Assembly (NCBI GenBank): GCA_947460175.1
Contig: CANHGW010000006.1
Location: 1-64,000 of the forward strand
From: Bacteroidota bacterium
GTDB taxonomy: Bacteria; Bacteroidota; Bacteroidia; Chitinophagales; Chitinophagaceae
DNA: 64,000 nt
Direction: 5' to 3'
Both the position numbers and the translations under genes were made by a program. The notes beneath the pieces were generated by a model, which saw only the letters and a program-made list of their open reading frames with translations, did no database searches and was not told where the DNA came from. Shown piece by piece: positions 17,025-26,296 of the stretch (position 1 is the stretch's first letter; each line of letters opens with the position of its first letter).

Positions 17025-17642
17025 ATGAAACAAATTATTTACTTATGCACCGCAGTACTATTAATGTCTGCTTCAGTATTGAAAGCTCAAACAAAAGCAA
17101 ACAGTCAACAACTGAAACAAGATGTGATAATGGTAGGTGGTAATATTGGAAGCTTCAGAACCAATTTTCAGACAGATGCTAATCAAGTGTCATTACAATT
17201 AACACCACGAATAGGTTGGATGTTAAGAGAGCGATTTATGTGGGGAGTTTTTGCAGATTTTGATTTTCAAGCTGTACAAAATGCACAAACTCAAATTCGA
17301 TATGGCGCTGGATTGTTTGCTAGAGCCTATACAGGTAAAGGTGGCATGACAGGTTATTCAAAAACAAGAATATTTGGTGAATTTTCAACAGGATTCGGTG
17401 GACTTAATTTGAGAGTAGCTGATAAAACTAAACCAAATTCAACAGTGAATGGATTGGCCATAGGTTTTGGTGGTGGTTTAGTTTATTTTCCAGCACAGAA
17501 TATTGGATTTGAATTGATGCCACGATATGTATTCAATACAGGCATGGGTTCAGCACAGGCGCGAGCATCATTAAGCATTACATTTGGTGCGAATGTATAT
17601 TTGCCAAGAGCAAAAGCAATTGAAATTTCTAAAGACATGTAA
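17025..17642 (+). CDS. Outer-membrane beta-barrel-like protein
   Basis: This 205-residue protein has a signal peptide (MKQIIYLCTAVLLMSASVLKAQ) and glycine- and aromatic-rich amphipathic strands (for example LTPRIGWMLRERFMWGVFADFDFQ, given here in part: PRIGWMLRERFMWGV). It resembles the OmpW/PorT-like small barrels abundant in Bacteroidota, but the exact family and function are unknown. A weak -7 element (GCATCTTTG near 16979-16987) precedes it. Confidence 0.65.
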   Translation: MKQIIYLCTAVLLMSASVLKAQTKANSQQLKQDVIMVGGNIGSFRTNFQTDANQVSLQLTPRIGWMLRERFMWGVFADFDFQAVQNAQTQIRYGAGLFARAYTGKGGMTGYSKTRIFGEFSTGFGGLNLRVADKTKPNSTVNGLAIGFGGGLVYFPAQNIGFELMPRYVFNTGMGSAQARASLSITFGANVYLPRAKAIEISKDM

Positions 17643-17662
17643 TTTTTTTTTTAGTGTTAATA

Positions 17663-17699
17663 AACACCCTTAAGAGCACATGCTTTTAGGGGTGTTTTA
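17663..17699 (+). terminator. Rho-independent terminator
   Basis: The hairpin AACACCCTTAAGAG ... CTTTTAGGGGTGTT is followed by TTAT, ending the transcript of the gene at 17025. Confidence 0.75.
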
Positions 17700-17848
17700 T
17701 TTTTAACTTAAATCATGACTCATTGTATTGAAATACATATAGGTAACTGTATTGAATTAAATACAGTGTATGTAAAATTGATAAGGATTTTAAATGAATT
17801 GATTCACAATAAGAATGACTTGTATTTTATAGCATTAATTTTATTATT

Positions 17849-18817
17849 CTATTTCAAAATATACACATTCCCCTTTGGATTGAAAAATTTACGAAGTGAA
17901 TCTACTAAGCGTGTAGTATCTCCTTGCGGTTGAGAAGCTTCAATAGCAACAATAAATTTTGCACTGTCTACTTTGGATACACTTGCATTGTTGCCATAGT
18001 TTTTAAGTTTGGCTGCTTTGGCTGTAGCGGCTGCTTCGGTTGTGAATGTAAATACAGCCACTTGATGTGCACCAGGACTAGGTGTAGCTATTGGAGCATT
18101 GTTAGTAACAATAGTAGAAGTGTCACTCGCAGGTCGCATAGAACTCGAATCAGTTGAATTATTGACTTGTGAAGTGTCGCTTACAGCATTGACATTTGCT
18201 GAAGTAGGAGTAGGGTTAATTTCTTCTGAGGTAGTGGCATTATTTTTATAATAATCATACCCGAAGTATGCACCTGCTAGTAGGAGTGCAAGCAAAACAC
18301 CTCCAATAATGTATTTGGAAGCAGAAGAGGATTTGCCATGATAACTCGCTTGAGCGGGAGGATAACTGAAATCGAGTTTATCACCTTTCTCTGTTTTTGT
18401 TTCAGGTACTGATACTTTTTGATCTAGCGTGGGAATACCAACAGGCTGATGTCCTAAATCTAAATCAGCTGATTGCTGAAATGCAATTATTTGATTTATA
18501 AAACTGAATTTCCCAAGATGATCGATTTCAAAAGTGCCAGTATGATTTAATTCTTCTTTTACTTTTATACAGTATTCACGTATGTTATTTGAGGCATTAC
18601 TGATACTAACGTTTTCGAAATTTGCAATAAAAGATGCAAATGAATCGTCGATACTACCAACAGGAGTAAATGAAATTTGATGAGTAGGTGGTGTAACTGT
18701 TCCTTCAGATTTGAGTATAGAACCTGCTACTTTTTTTAATTCAAACACACCAAGACCAGGCAAACTGCAATAGTTATTTTTGATTAAAAATTTACCAATG
18801 TATTTTCCAATATCCAT
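17849..18817 (-). CDS. HU-CCDC81-like and SPOR domain membrane protein
   Basis: The 322 residues contain two HU-related domains at the N-terminus (about 1-75 and 75-110; PGLGVFELKK, HLGKFSFIN), a linker, one membrane span (about 168-188, YIIGGVLLALLLAGAYFGY), a Ser/Thr-rich periplasmic linker, and a SPOR domain (about 245-322) that in known proteins binds denuded peptidoglycan at the septum. The topology places the HU-like part in the cytoplasm and SPOR in the periplasm. The architecture is recurrent in Bacteroidota; its exact role in division or chromosome positioning is not established. Confidence 0.85.
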   Translation of the reverse strand: MDIGKYIGKFLIKNNYCSLPGLGVFELKKVAGSILKSEGTVTPPTHQISFTPVGSIDDSFASFIANFENVSISNASNNIREYCIKVKEELNHTGTFEIDHLGKFSFINQIIAFQQSADLDLGHQPVGIPTLDQKVSVPETKTEKGDKLDFSYPPAQASYHGKSSSASKYIIGGVLLALLLAGAYFGYDYYKNNATTSEEINPTPTSANVNAVSDTSQVNNSTDSSSMRPASDTSTIVTNNAPIATPSPGAHQVAVFTFTTEAAATAKAAKLKNYGNNASVSKVDSAKFIVAIEASQPQGDTTRLVDSLRKFFNPKGNVYILK

Positions 18818-18884
18818 ACTTCCGTTGTTGAGTTAAAGGTGTAAATGTAGCACCATTCTATTATTCGAAAAATTATTTTAAGGT

Positions 18885-21800
18885 CTAATTTTTAGAAGTG
18901 GCAAATGAGCGAACTAATCCAACCCTGAATTGTGTACCCAAATTAGGATAATTGTACCAACGTTGGTACTTGGTACCCAATACATTTAAAATATTAATAT
19001 ATCCAGTCCATTTATTATTAAATTTAAAATCGGTCGTAAGATTTAAATCAAACCCGATATTAGAGGTAGTACTGTAGATAGAATTGACAATACTTGTTTT
19101 AGCCAAATGTGCGTATCCTGATCGAATGAAAAAATCAGCTTTGGTTGAAATAGTATTAGTGAGTTTCACTTTACTATAGAAATCGATTGTTGCGGGAACG
19201 TAATGCCAAGCTTTCTCAACAGTTGAGATTGATAATAAAGGTCTTAATTCAAAAATTGCGCCTGCATATAGATGTTGGTTTAATTTATAATCTATCTGAA
19301 AGTCGGTCATCCAAGCAATGGCTTTATCGGCAAAGAGAACATTGAATTGCTTGAAATCACTAGCCGTATCATTTAGAAATAATGGTAGATTTTTATATTG
19401 AGCGAATCCTATTCTAAAATTGTAAAAACAATTGTCATTCAAGCTTCCCTTTAATCCAGCAGTTAATTCAGTATTTTTGGATTGTTTTACGTTATAATAA
19501 TTAAATATAAATGGGTTTAGTTGGGTCAATTGCTTGAAGGTGTTTAGGTTCAAATAACTAACATAGTGCAGATTGAAATTACTTTGCAGCGAGGTAATTG
19601 GTAAAGAAACTGATACATCTGGTAAGAGATGATTTTGCTGTGCAATGGTAGGATAGAGGCCTATTTTAAAAGTAGCACCTTGCCATAGTTTGCTTACTGA
19701 AGGTTGTATGCTGAATGTTGAATTATTCTGTGTGGTTTTATTGATTACACTATATATATTCAAATCGGATTCTAGAGTTAAGTTTACATCTGTTTCAGGA
19801 TTTAATTTTTTATGTGCAGGTAATACAATTTTAAAATTATTTTCTTTAGCATCATAAGCGTCGGAATAGAAACCAACTTGTATTGATGGCTTAAGTTCAA
19901 TTCCTTTTAAGATATCTTGTGAAGGAATAAGTGTTGCACCTAGGCTAAGATTTTTAAATGATTGCTGTATACTAGATTTCTCATACTTATATTGAAGATG
20001 ATCGTAACCATAATAAAATTGCTTGTTTTGATCATATTCTCCAGTCAACAATAAGGAGAAGTTTTTTATTTGTTGAGTTGTATAAACACCCAAATGTGTT
20101 TCGCCAAATTCTTGACCCGTGATTTTGCCTTTGACTGAATTTCGCTTAAAGTTGAAATACAACGGTGATTTTGAAATGCCACTTGCATCAATACCAGTTT
20201 CAAATTCAAATCCACCTAAATTGCCTAAACCAAGTTTGATATAACTTGTATTGTTGGATGAATTGTTATTATTGAGATTGTTTGCTTGAGGTATAGGCGT
20301 GTATTGATATTGACTTGGAATTAAAGGTAAATCAAATGTAATGATATACGGGTCATTATCAATAATTGGGATTTTATCGGGTACGAAATTGGGTTTTAAA
20401 GTACCCAAGGAAACAGATGGATCGCCTTTTGAAGAAGGATTAATTAATTTGTATTCTTTTATCAACTTCTCTTGTTGATTTAAATGCATGAAAAGATAGC
20501 TTCTTAATAAATGAATATTTTTATCATAGGATGTGTAGGAAGCATTTCTTTTAAGGTTGAGATAATAATCGGAAAATATCAATGCTTGTTGATATTGTCC
20601 TAGTCTATATTGACATTCTGCTTGCCAAAAAGATGTAAGTATGATTAAGTCTTTATCAATTGGGTATTTGGTCGAATTTGTAAAATAGCTTAGTGCTTTG
20701 TCGGCATTTTGAGACTTCAACATTTGTACACCTTTTGCATAGTTTGCTCGCTGATATACTTTTTGAAGTGGAGCAGAAATTGTTTTCATCCGATCCATAG
20801 TCATGATTGCATCATCAAATCGATCTGTTTTGATATGAATATAAGATTCTAATTCGATGGCTTCATCCTTAAAGATGGATTGAGGATATTTTTTTTGAAA
20901 AAAGTTTAATTGCTTTTCGGCCCAAGCATCATCCCCTTGATCATAACTTAATTTGGCTAAATTAAATTCGGCAGCTTCATTAATTTCTTTATTAAAGTCT
21001 AGTTTTTTACTATCAAGCAAAGCGGTATAGGCTTTTTCTTTCTGATCTAATGCTAAATAGCAAATAGCCATATAATAATAACTAGCTTGTGTAAGTTCGT
21101 CATTTTTTTTATACATCTGCTCAAAATTAGAAATAGCCGATTCGAAATTTCCTTGTTGAAAATAGGCATATCCTAAACGGTAATAATCATCACGTCGAGT
21201 ATGATTCGATTGACTTATATAGTTGGATAAATAAGATGAAGATTTGAGATAGTCTTCCTTTTCAAAAAAGAGTTGTCCTGCAAGTTGGTTGTACTCTATA
21301 ACAGTATTTTTTTTATTAATTAAATTGGTGGTTGATTCCTTCAGGGCCAATTCTTTTTTACCAGTTAAATAATTTATTTCTGAAAGTATATATGGTATCT
21401 TTTTTTTGAAATTTGAATTGTTTTTAAGTGGTTTTAATAATGCACTAGCTGAGGAGTAATCTTTTTTATAAAAAGCAATTAGCCCATTTCGAAAGCTGTC
21501 TTGTGCTGTGACCGCTTCTTTGATGTCGATTTGTGTATATTTTTCTAGCTCATTGGTTGTCAAATAGCTATAATTTAAATCTGCTTGTTGTTTGTTGATT
21601 TCTTTTTTTGAAAGCATACTGTTGTTCGCTTTTTCAAAAAATGGAATAGCTCTTTCAAATTGTCCTTGTTGAAAATAATAATTGGCTAATTCGTGATTGC
21701 CAAGTAATACAAGCTGATCATATGGACATTGTGTTAGATACGTATTGAGAATGTTTTCAGCATTCGGTTGTTTGAGTTTGACATTTATTAGAAATAAAAA

Positions 21801-22052
21801 AAAAAGTGCTTCTTCTTTTAAAATATCTTTTTCATGAGTTTGTTGATTTAAAAAAGATTGAAATAATTGTTGAGATTCAGGCCAATGATTTGCCTGATAT
21901 TCTTTGACAGCGCTATAAAATGAACGATTGCTATTGGTAAAATAAATAGTACGTTGGCTAAATGAAGTATAGCTCTTGCACGAAAGTAGTAGGCTAAATG
22001 CTAAAAGAAACTTTTTCAAAATCAATCTTTTTATGAAGTCTAGAAGGTCCAT
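18885..22052 (-). CDS. TPR protein fused to an outer-membrane beta-barrel
   Basis: The 1055-residue protein has an N-terminal export signal (LILKKFLLAFSLLLSCKSY, possibly with a lipobox LLLSC), about ten tetratricopeptide-like repeats (about residues 40-560), a Pro/Asn-rich linker (about 575-625), and a C-terminal half made of alternating strands ending in RVGLVRSFATSKN, as in outer-membrane barrels. TPR plus barrel is the plan of polysaccharide exporters such as PgaA and BcsC, but no synthase gene is nearby. Its start overlaps the stop of the TonB receptor gene upstream by 13 bases, so the two are cotranscribed and probably work together. Confidence 0.75.
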   Translation of the reverse strand: MDLLDFIKRLILKKFLLAFSLLLSCKSYTSFSQRTIYFTNSNRSFYSAVKEYQANHWPESQQLFQSFLNQQTHEKDILKEEALFFLFLINVKLKQPNAENILNTYLTQCPYDQLVLLGNHELANYYFQQGQFERAIPFFEKANNSMLSKKEINKQQADLNYSYLTTNELEKYTQIDIKEAVTAQDSFRNGLIAFYKKDYSSASALLKPLKNNSNFKKKIPYILSEINYLTGKKELALKESTTNLINKKNTVIEYNQLAGQLFFEKEDYLKSSSYLSNYISQSNHTRRDDYYRLGYAYFQQGNFESAISNFEQMYKKNDELTQASYYYMAICYLALDQKEKAYTALLDSKKLDFNKEINEAAEFNLAKLSYDQGDDAWAEKQLNFFQKKYPQSIFKDEAIELESYIHIKTDRFDDAIMTMDRMKTISAPLQKVYQRANYAKGVQMLKSQNADKALSYFTNSTKYPIDKDLIILTSFWQAECQYRLGQYQQALIFSDYYLNLKRNASYTSYDKNIHLLRSYLFMHLNQQEKLIKEYKLINPSSKGDPSVSLGTLKPNFVPDKIPIIDNDPYIITFDLPLIPSQYQYTPIPQANNLNNNNSSNNTSYIKLGLGNLGGFEFETGIDASGISKSPLYFNFKRNSVKGKITGQEFGETHLGVYTTQQIKNFSLLLTGEYDQNKQFYYGYDHLQYKYEKSSIQQSFKNLSLGATLIPSQDILKGIELKPSIQVGFYSDAYDAKENNFKIVLPAHKKLNPETDVNLTLESDLNIYSVINKTTQNNSTFSIQPSVSKLWQGATFKIGLYPTIAQQNHLLPDVSVSLPITSLQSNFNLHYVSYLNLNTFKQLTQLNPFIFNYYNVKQSKNTELTAGLKGSLNDNCFYNFRIGFAQYKNLPLFLNDTASDFKQFNVLFADKAIAWMTDFQIDYKLNQHLYAGAIFELRPLLSISTVEKAWHYVPATIDFYSKVKLTNTISTKADFFIRSGYAHLAKTSIVNSIYSTTSNIGFDLNLTTDFKFNNKWTGYINILNVLGTKYQRWYNYPNLGTQFRVGLVRSFATSKN

Positions 22053-24319
22053 GAAATACCCAAACTAGGGAATATAGGAAATTGATATTCTCTAGTATTA
22101 CGTATTCTATCTATATAAAAAATGTTTTGTCGGTTATATACATTGCTAATGCTTGCAGCTGCTTCAAGGGAGGAGTTATTACCCGTATAAAATTTCTTTT
22201 TCATAGAAAGGTCTAAACGATGATAGTCAGACAATCGACCTCCATTGATTTTGCCGGCATATTGTATATCTAAAGTGCCGTTTTGAGTTAAATAATCGGT
22301 ACTAATCCCGTTTGAAAAATCAACTCGTTCTACAAATGCTTGTGTTTGTGTAAATGGGAATGCTGAACCATAATTAAATCGTGCAGAGAATTCCCAATCC
22401 CATTTTTTACCAGCTGTATAAGATGCTAAAAGATTCACATTATGTCTTCTATCAAAGGGTGTTGGATAAGTTTGTACTCCATCGTTACGATCTACATAGC
22501 CATACGAATATACTGCCCATAAGTATTGACGCCCTTTGGTATATTTCATCGTTAAATCTAAGCCATAGGCTTTCCCGGTTTCTATACTAAAATCGGGATC
22601 AGTAGGAAATAGTTTGTAACGATTGATTGCTATTAATTGTGTAAAGTGTTTGTACCATGGCTCGGCTGTTATTTCAAAATTGCCAAAATCAACTTCTACA
22701 CCACCTACTAAATGTTCAGATTTTTGAATATTATTTTTAGCTATTGATCCATCAGGATTTTTAATTTCATAATCAGGTGCAGTTAAGAATCCAGTAAAAA
22801 AGTTGACAATATCTCTATCAGATTTTGATGAAATTAAATTCTGAGAATACAACCCACCAGCTGCTTTTAATCGTACTTTATCTGAAAGATTATACTTCAT
22901 TGCAAAACGAGGTTCGATTCGCGAAGCAGGTAATGATGCATAATATTGTATACGTAAGCCTGGTTCTATTACCAATCTTTCACTAAAGGTTTTTTTCAAT
23001 TTTAAGAAAGCGCCGATTTGTGTGGTATAATCATTTTGTTCCTGACGTATTCCTATGAAATTATAATATTGATACGCTGTTTTGAAACCGGTAAATTCTA
23101 CTCCGTAATTGATTTCGCTATGTCCAGGTAGATAGGATGTTACTTTGATATTAGCATCGAAACCATTGATTCCACTTTCACGAGGACGATCATCAGATTC
23201 TTGAAGTTTGATATAATAATCGGAATAATACAAACCACCTGATATTAATGAATTGGAATTGGTAGGAGAAATTACAAAATTGCTACCACCACCATTGCTT
23301 TTCCATTGAAGGTCACTTGTGCCTGTATAATTTACTCTATCATTGAAACTGAAGCCAAACAAACTAAATTTACTACCATTGGTTGAGCTAATATTGATTT
23401 TGCCATATCCATCCGTGAAAGTGTAAGGCAATTTGGTTTTGTAAGGCTCACCCATTGCCCCATAAAGTGCCGAGGAGGATGTTTTCAAATAGCTATGTTT
23501 CAAAGAAGCGATATAGGTAATGGAAACAGTACTATCACCTTTTACTTTTACTAAAGGACCTTCTAAAAATATTTTTGAAAGAATAGGATTGATTGCAATT
23601 TTGCCCGACATCCTTTTTTTATTTCCATCTTTTGTCGTCACATTGACAATAGCAGATGTACGATCGCCATACTCTGCACCAAAACCACCACTCATTACAT
23701 CTGCATTGCGAATAGCATCCGTTTCGAATACTGAATATAAGCCAATTGAGTGAAAAGGATTGTAGATCGTCATACCATCCAATAATATTTTATTTTGAAT
23801 AGGAGAACCGCCTCTAATATATAGTTGTCCACCCTGATCGCCTGTAGAAATAACCCCGGGCATTACTTGCAAAAATTGAGCTATATCAGCTTCTCCACCA
23901 ATACTTGGTAGTAATTTTAATTCTTTGGGTGTGATACGAGTAATACCTACTTTAGTTTCAAACTTCTTATCCTCTTTTTTAGCTGATATGCTAACGCCTT
24001 TTAATTCCCTTGATTTTTTGGCTAAATATATTTTTGTAGTAAAAACTTCTTCATCTATTAATCGTACTTCTCTTTCATTTGGTTCAAATCCCATGGTACT
24101 CACTACGATTGTATAAGTACCCGAATCTAATTTTGGGATATTAAAATAACCATTTACATCAGTATGAGCTCCTATTTTAGTGCCTTTCAGTTGTATGGTA
24201 ACGCCTACCATGGGTTCGCCATTAGTCAATTCGTATACAAACCCTTTGACACGAGCAGTTTGTGCAGATGCTGTTGTATAAGCTATGACTAATAAAAGAA
24301 GGGCAGTTAGTTTTCTCAT
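22040..24319 (-). CDS. TonB-dependent outer-membrane receptor
   Basis: The receptor has about 759 residues from the start at 24319: signal peptide (MRKLTALLLLVIAYTTASAQ), a carboxypeptidase-like regulatory domain (about 20-105), a plug (GGEADIAQFLQVMPGV, LYIRGGSPIQNKILLDGM), and a 22-strand-type barrel ending in SLGISWTF with a terminal Phe. It lacks a SusD partner, so a SusCD polysaccharide system is unlikely. The 26 extra codons upstream (to 24397) precede the signal peptide and are not used. It forms an operon with the TPR-barrel gene that follows it. Ligand unknown. Confidence 0.92.
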   Translation of the reverse strand: MRKLTALLLLVIAYTTASAQTARVKGFVYELTNGEPMVGVTIQLKGTKIGAHTDVNGYFNIPKLDSGTYTIVVSTMGFEPNEREVRLIDEEVFTTKIYLAKKSRELKGVSISAKKEDKKFETKVGITRITPKELKLLPSIGGEADIAQFLQVMPGVISTGDQGGQLYIRGGSPIQNKILLDGMTIYNPFHSIGLYSVFETDAIRNADVMSGGFGAEYGDRTSAIVNVTTKDGNKKRMSGKIAINPILSKIFLEGPLVKVKGDSTVSITYIASLKHSYLKTSSSALYGAMGEPYKTKLPYTFTDGYGKINISSTNGSKFSLFGFSFNDRVNYTGTSDLQWKSNGGGSNFVISPTNSNSLISGGLYYSDYYIKLQESDDRPRESGINGFDANIKVTSYLPGHSEINYGVEFTGFKTAYQYYNFIGIRQEQNDYTTQIGAFLKLKKTFSERLVIEPGLRIQYYASLPASRIEPRFAMKYNLSDKVRLKAAGGLYSQNLISSKSDRDIVNFFTGFLTAPDYEIKNPDGSIAKNNIQKSEHLVGGVEVDFGNFEITAEPWYKHFTQLIAINRYKLFPTDPDFSIETGKAYGLDLTMKYTKGRQYLWAVYSYGYVDRNDGVQTYPTPFDRRHNVNLLASYTAGKKWDWEFSARFNYGSAFPFTQTQAFVERVDFSNGISTDYLTQNGTLDIQYAGKINGGRLSDYHRLDLSMKKKFYTGNNSSLEAAASISNVYNRQNIFYIDRIRNTREYQFPIFPSLGISWTF

Positions 24320-24375
24320 TATGTTCAAGATATAAGCTGTAAATATATAACATTCTCTATTAACTACTATTTGAT

Positions 24376-24383
24376 TATTTTTG
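24376..24383 (+). promoter_or_regulatory. -7 element TATTTTTG of the hisS promoter
   Basis: It matches TAnnTTTG exactly and lies 18 bases before the ATG at 24402. The alternative TTG start at 24381 would overlap this box, which supports the ATG. Confidence 0.6.
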
Positions 24384-24401
24384 CATCCCATAAACAAAAG
24401 T

Positions 24402-25760
24402 ATGAAGCCATCTATCCCACAAGGAACAAGAGATTTTGGACCAGAAGTCGTTAAGAAAAGAAATTACATTTTTGATATTATTCGCAAGGAATTTGAATTG
24501 TTTGGCTTTCAACCACTTGAAACACCAGCCTTTGAAAATATAGAAACCCTGATGGGGAAGTATGGCGAAGAAGGCGACAAGTTGATATTTAAAATTCTCA
24601 ATAATGGACTTGATCGTAAGGAAAAACATGAACAAGCTAATCTTGATTTTGAACAAGTTCTTCAAGGGAAAAATGTAAAAGGAATTACTGAGCGTGCGTT
24701 GAAATATGATCTTACTATTCCATTTGCTCGATATGTAGCCATGAATCATGGACAGTTGACATTTCCGTATAAACGTTATCAAATACAGCCTGTGTGGAGA
24801 GCTGACAAGCCACAACGTGGGCGTTATCGTGAGTTTTATCAATGTGATGCAGATGTAGTTGGAAGTCAATCTTTATTTAATGAAGTAGAATTGATTGGAC
24901 TTTATACCAATGTATTTGAAAAGCTCGGAGTTGAAGTTCAAATTTGTATCAACAATCGTAAAGTATTAGCCGCCTTAGCCGAATTGTGTGGAGGCGAACA
25001 ATACCTTACACCTATTACAGTTGCTATAGACAAATTGGATAAAATTGGGATTGATAAGGTAAAAGAAGAATTGATTCAGCGTGGTATTGTGGCGACTTCT
25101 GTTGACATTATTTCTCGTTATTTAAATATTGCACAACAAAATTTATCCAATGAATCTATTTTGAATGAATTGAAAGAAATGTTCAGATTAGTTACCATTG
25201 GGGAGGAAGGAGTATCAGAATTGGCGTATTTAATGACTCAATTTGAACATGTCAAATTGGACGTAACACTTGCCCGCGGACTAAATTATTATACTGGAAC
25301 AATCCTAGAAGTGAAACCATTGAATGTTCAAATGGGGAGCATAGGCGGTGGTGGCCGATACGATGATTTAACTGGTTTATTCGGCGTGCCAAATATACCT
25401 GGAGTTGGTATATCTTTTGGTGTTGATCGTATCTTCGATGTGATGGATGAATTGCATTTATTTCCAGAAGAAATTACGCATACTTCAGTAAAAGTGATGT
25501 TGGTTAATTTTGGGAATGAATATGAAACACGTAATAGAGAAATTCTTCAATATTTAAGAGAACGAAATGTGTCATGCGAGTTTTACCCCGAGCCGATTAA
25601 GTTTGACAAACAATTTAAATATGCCAATAAAAAGAATATTGAATATGTAATTATGATTGGCGAAGACGAACTAGCCGATCATTTAATAAGCATTAAAAAC
25701 TTTAAAACCGGCGAACAATCTAAAATACCCTTAGACGAATTATTGACGATCGTAAGATAA
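24402..25760 (+). CDS. hisS: Histidyl-tRNA synthetase
   Basis: This class II aminoacyl-tRNA synthetase charges tRNA-His. From the ATG at 24402 it has 452 residues, beginning with the family's usual MKPSIPQGTRDFGP. Motif 2 is visible around KRYQIQPVWRADKPQRGRYREF, quoted in part as PVWRADKPQRGRYREF; the histidine-specific loop LARGLNYYTGTILEV and motif 3 (GVGISFGVDRIFDV) follow. The anticodon-binding domain fills the last ~100 residues. It is transcribed divergently from the TonB receptor operon. Confidence 0.97.
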   Translation: MKPSIPQGTRDFGPEVVKKRNYIFDIIRKEFELFGFQPLETPAFENIETLMGKYGEEGDKLIFKILNNGLDRKEKHEQANLDFEQVLQGKNVKGITERALKYDLTIPFARYVAMNHGQLTFPYKRYQIQPVWRADKPQRGRYREFYQCDADVVGSQSLFNEVELIGLYTNVFEKLGVEVQICINNRKVLAALAELCGGEQYLTPITVAIDKLDKIGIDKVKEELIQRGIVATSVDIISRYLNIAQQNLSNESILNELKEMFRLVTIGEEGVSELAYLMTQFEHVKLDVTLARGLNYYTGTILEVKPLNVQMGSIGGGGRYDDLTGLFGVPNIPGVGISFGVDRIFDVMDELHLFPEEITHTSVKVMLVNFGNEYETRNREILQYLRERNVSCEFYPEPIKFDKQFKYANKKNIEYVIMIGEDELADHLISIKNFKTGEQSKIPLDELLTIVR

Positions 25761-25913
25761 ACCCAGAATCAGCATTAGAAATACTGAAACGATTAAGTAT
25801 TTGTAAATCAGCTTTTTGCAAAATCTGATAACAAATACTAAATTGGGATAACCCCAACTAACGCAGTATTCTTTTCCTTCGTCAAAGCCTATTGCGTAAT
25901 TTGGGATAAAAAT

Positions 25914-25944
25914 AAAAAAGGCACTCATTGAGTGCCTTTTTTGA
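25914..25944. terminator. Bidirectional terminator between hisS and the small lipoprotein
   Basis: The hairpin GGCACTCA-TTG...AGTGCC is flanked by A and T runs, serving both convergent genes. Confidence 0.85.
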
Positions 25945-25960
25945 TAAAATAATATCAATA

Positions 25961-26164
25961 TTATTTCAATTTGCAAGTTGTTGCACCAGCACTACTGTAT
26001 GTAGTTTGCGCTGTGTTACAAGTTGTAGTAGCTTCAGCTTTTGTAGCTTTAGGTACTGTAAAATCAATAGTTACAGCACCTGTGCAAGAACAAGTACGAT
26101 CTTTTCTGCATGAAGTCATTGTGAAAGCTCCTGCAATTACTGCCAAAAGGATTAATTTTTTCAT
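25961..26164 (-). CDS. Small cysteine-containing lipoprotein
   Basis: The 67-residue protein has a lipoprotein signal with lipobox TMTSC (Cys19), so the mature chain of about 49 residues would be lipid-anchored. It contains four more cysteines (CSC near the N-terminus, CNT and CKL near the end) and is rich in Thr and Ala. Similar short CRKDRxCxC lipoproteins occur in Bacteroidota, but no function is known to me. A -7-like TACATTCGC lies upstream on the minus strand (one mismatch). Confidence 0.75.
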   Translation of the reverse strand: MKKLILLAVIAGAFTMTSCRKDRTCSCTGAVTIDFTVPKATKAEATTTCNTAQTTYSSAGATTCKLK

Positions 26165-26272
26165 AATTTTTATTATTTAATGTTTAGGCGAATGTACGTG
26201 TATAAAATTTCTAATACAATACCCTCAATTGGGTATTTTCATGATTTTTATCATTAAAACACGTTATTCTAC

Positions 26273-26280
26273 TATTTTTG
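26273..26280 (+). promoter_or_regulatory. -7 element TATTTTTG upstream of the DUF4836 gene
   Basis: It is an exact match to TAnnTTTG, 16 bases before the ATG at 26297. Confidence 0.5.
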
Positions 26281-26296
26281 TAGAAATTGAAATAGT

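Noticed and set aside
17715-17933. 72-residue frame between the barrel gene and the HU-SPOR gene
   Set aside because: It overlaps the HU-SPOR C-terminus on the opposite strand and has no promoter or domain; the intergenic part is only about 130 bases.
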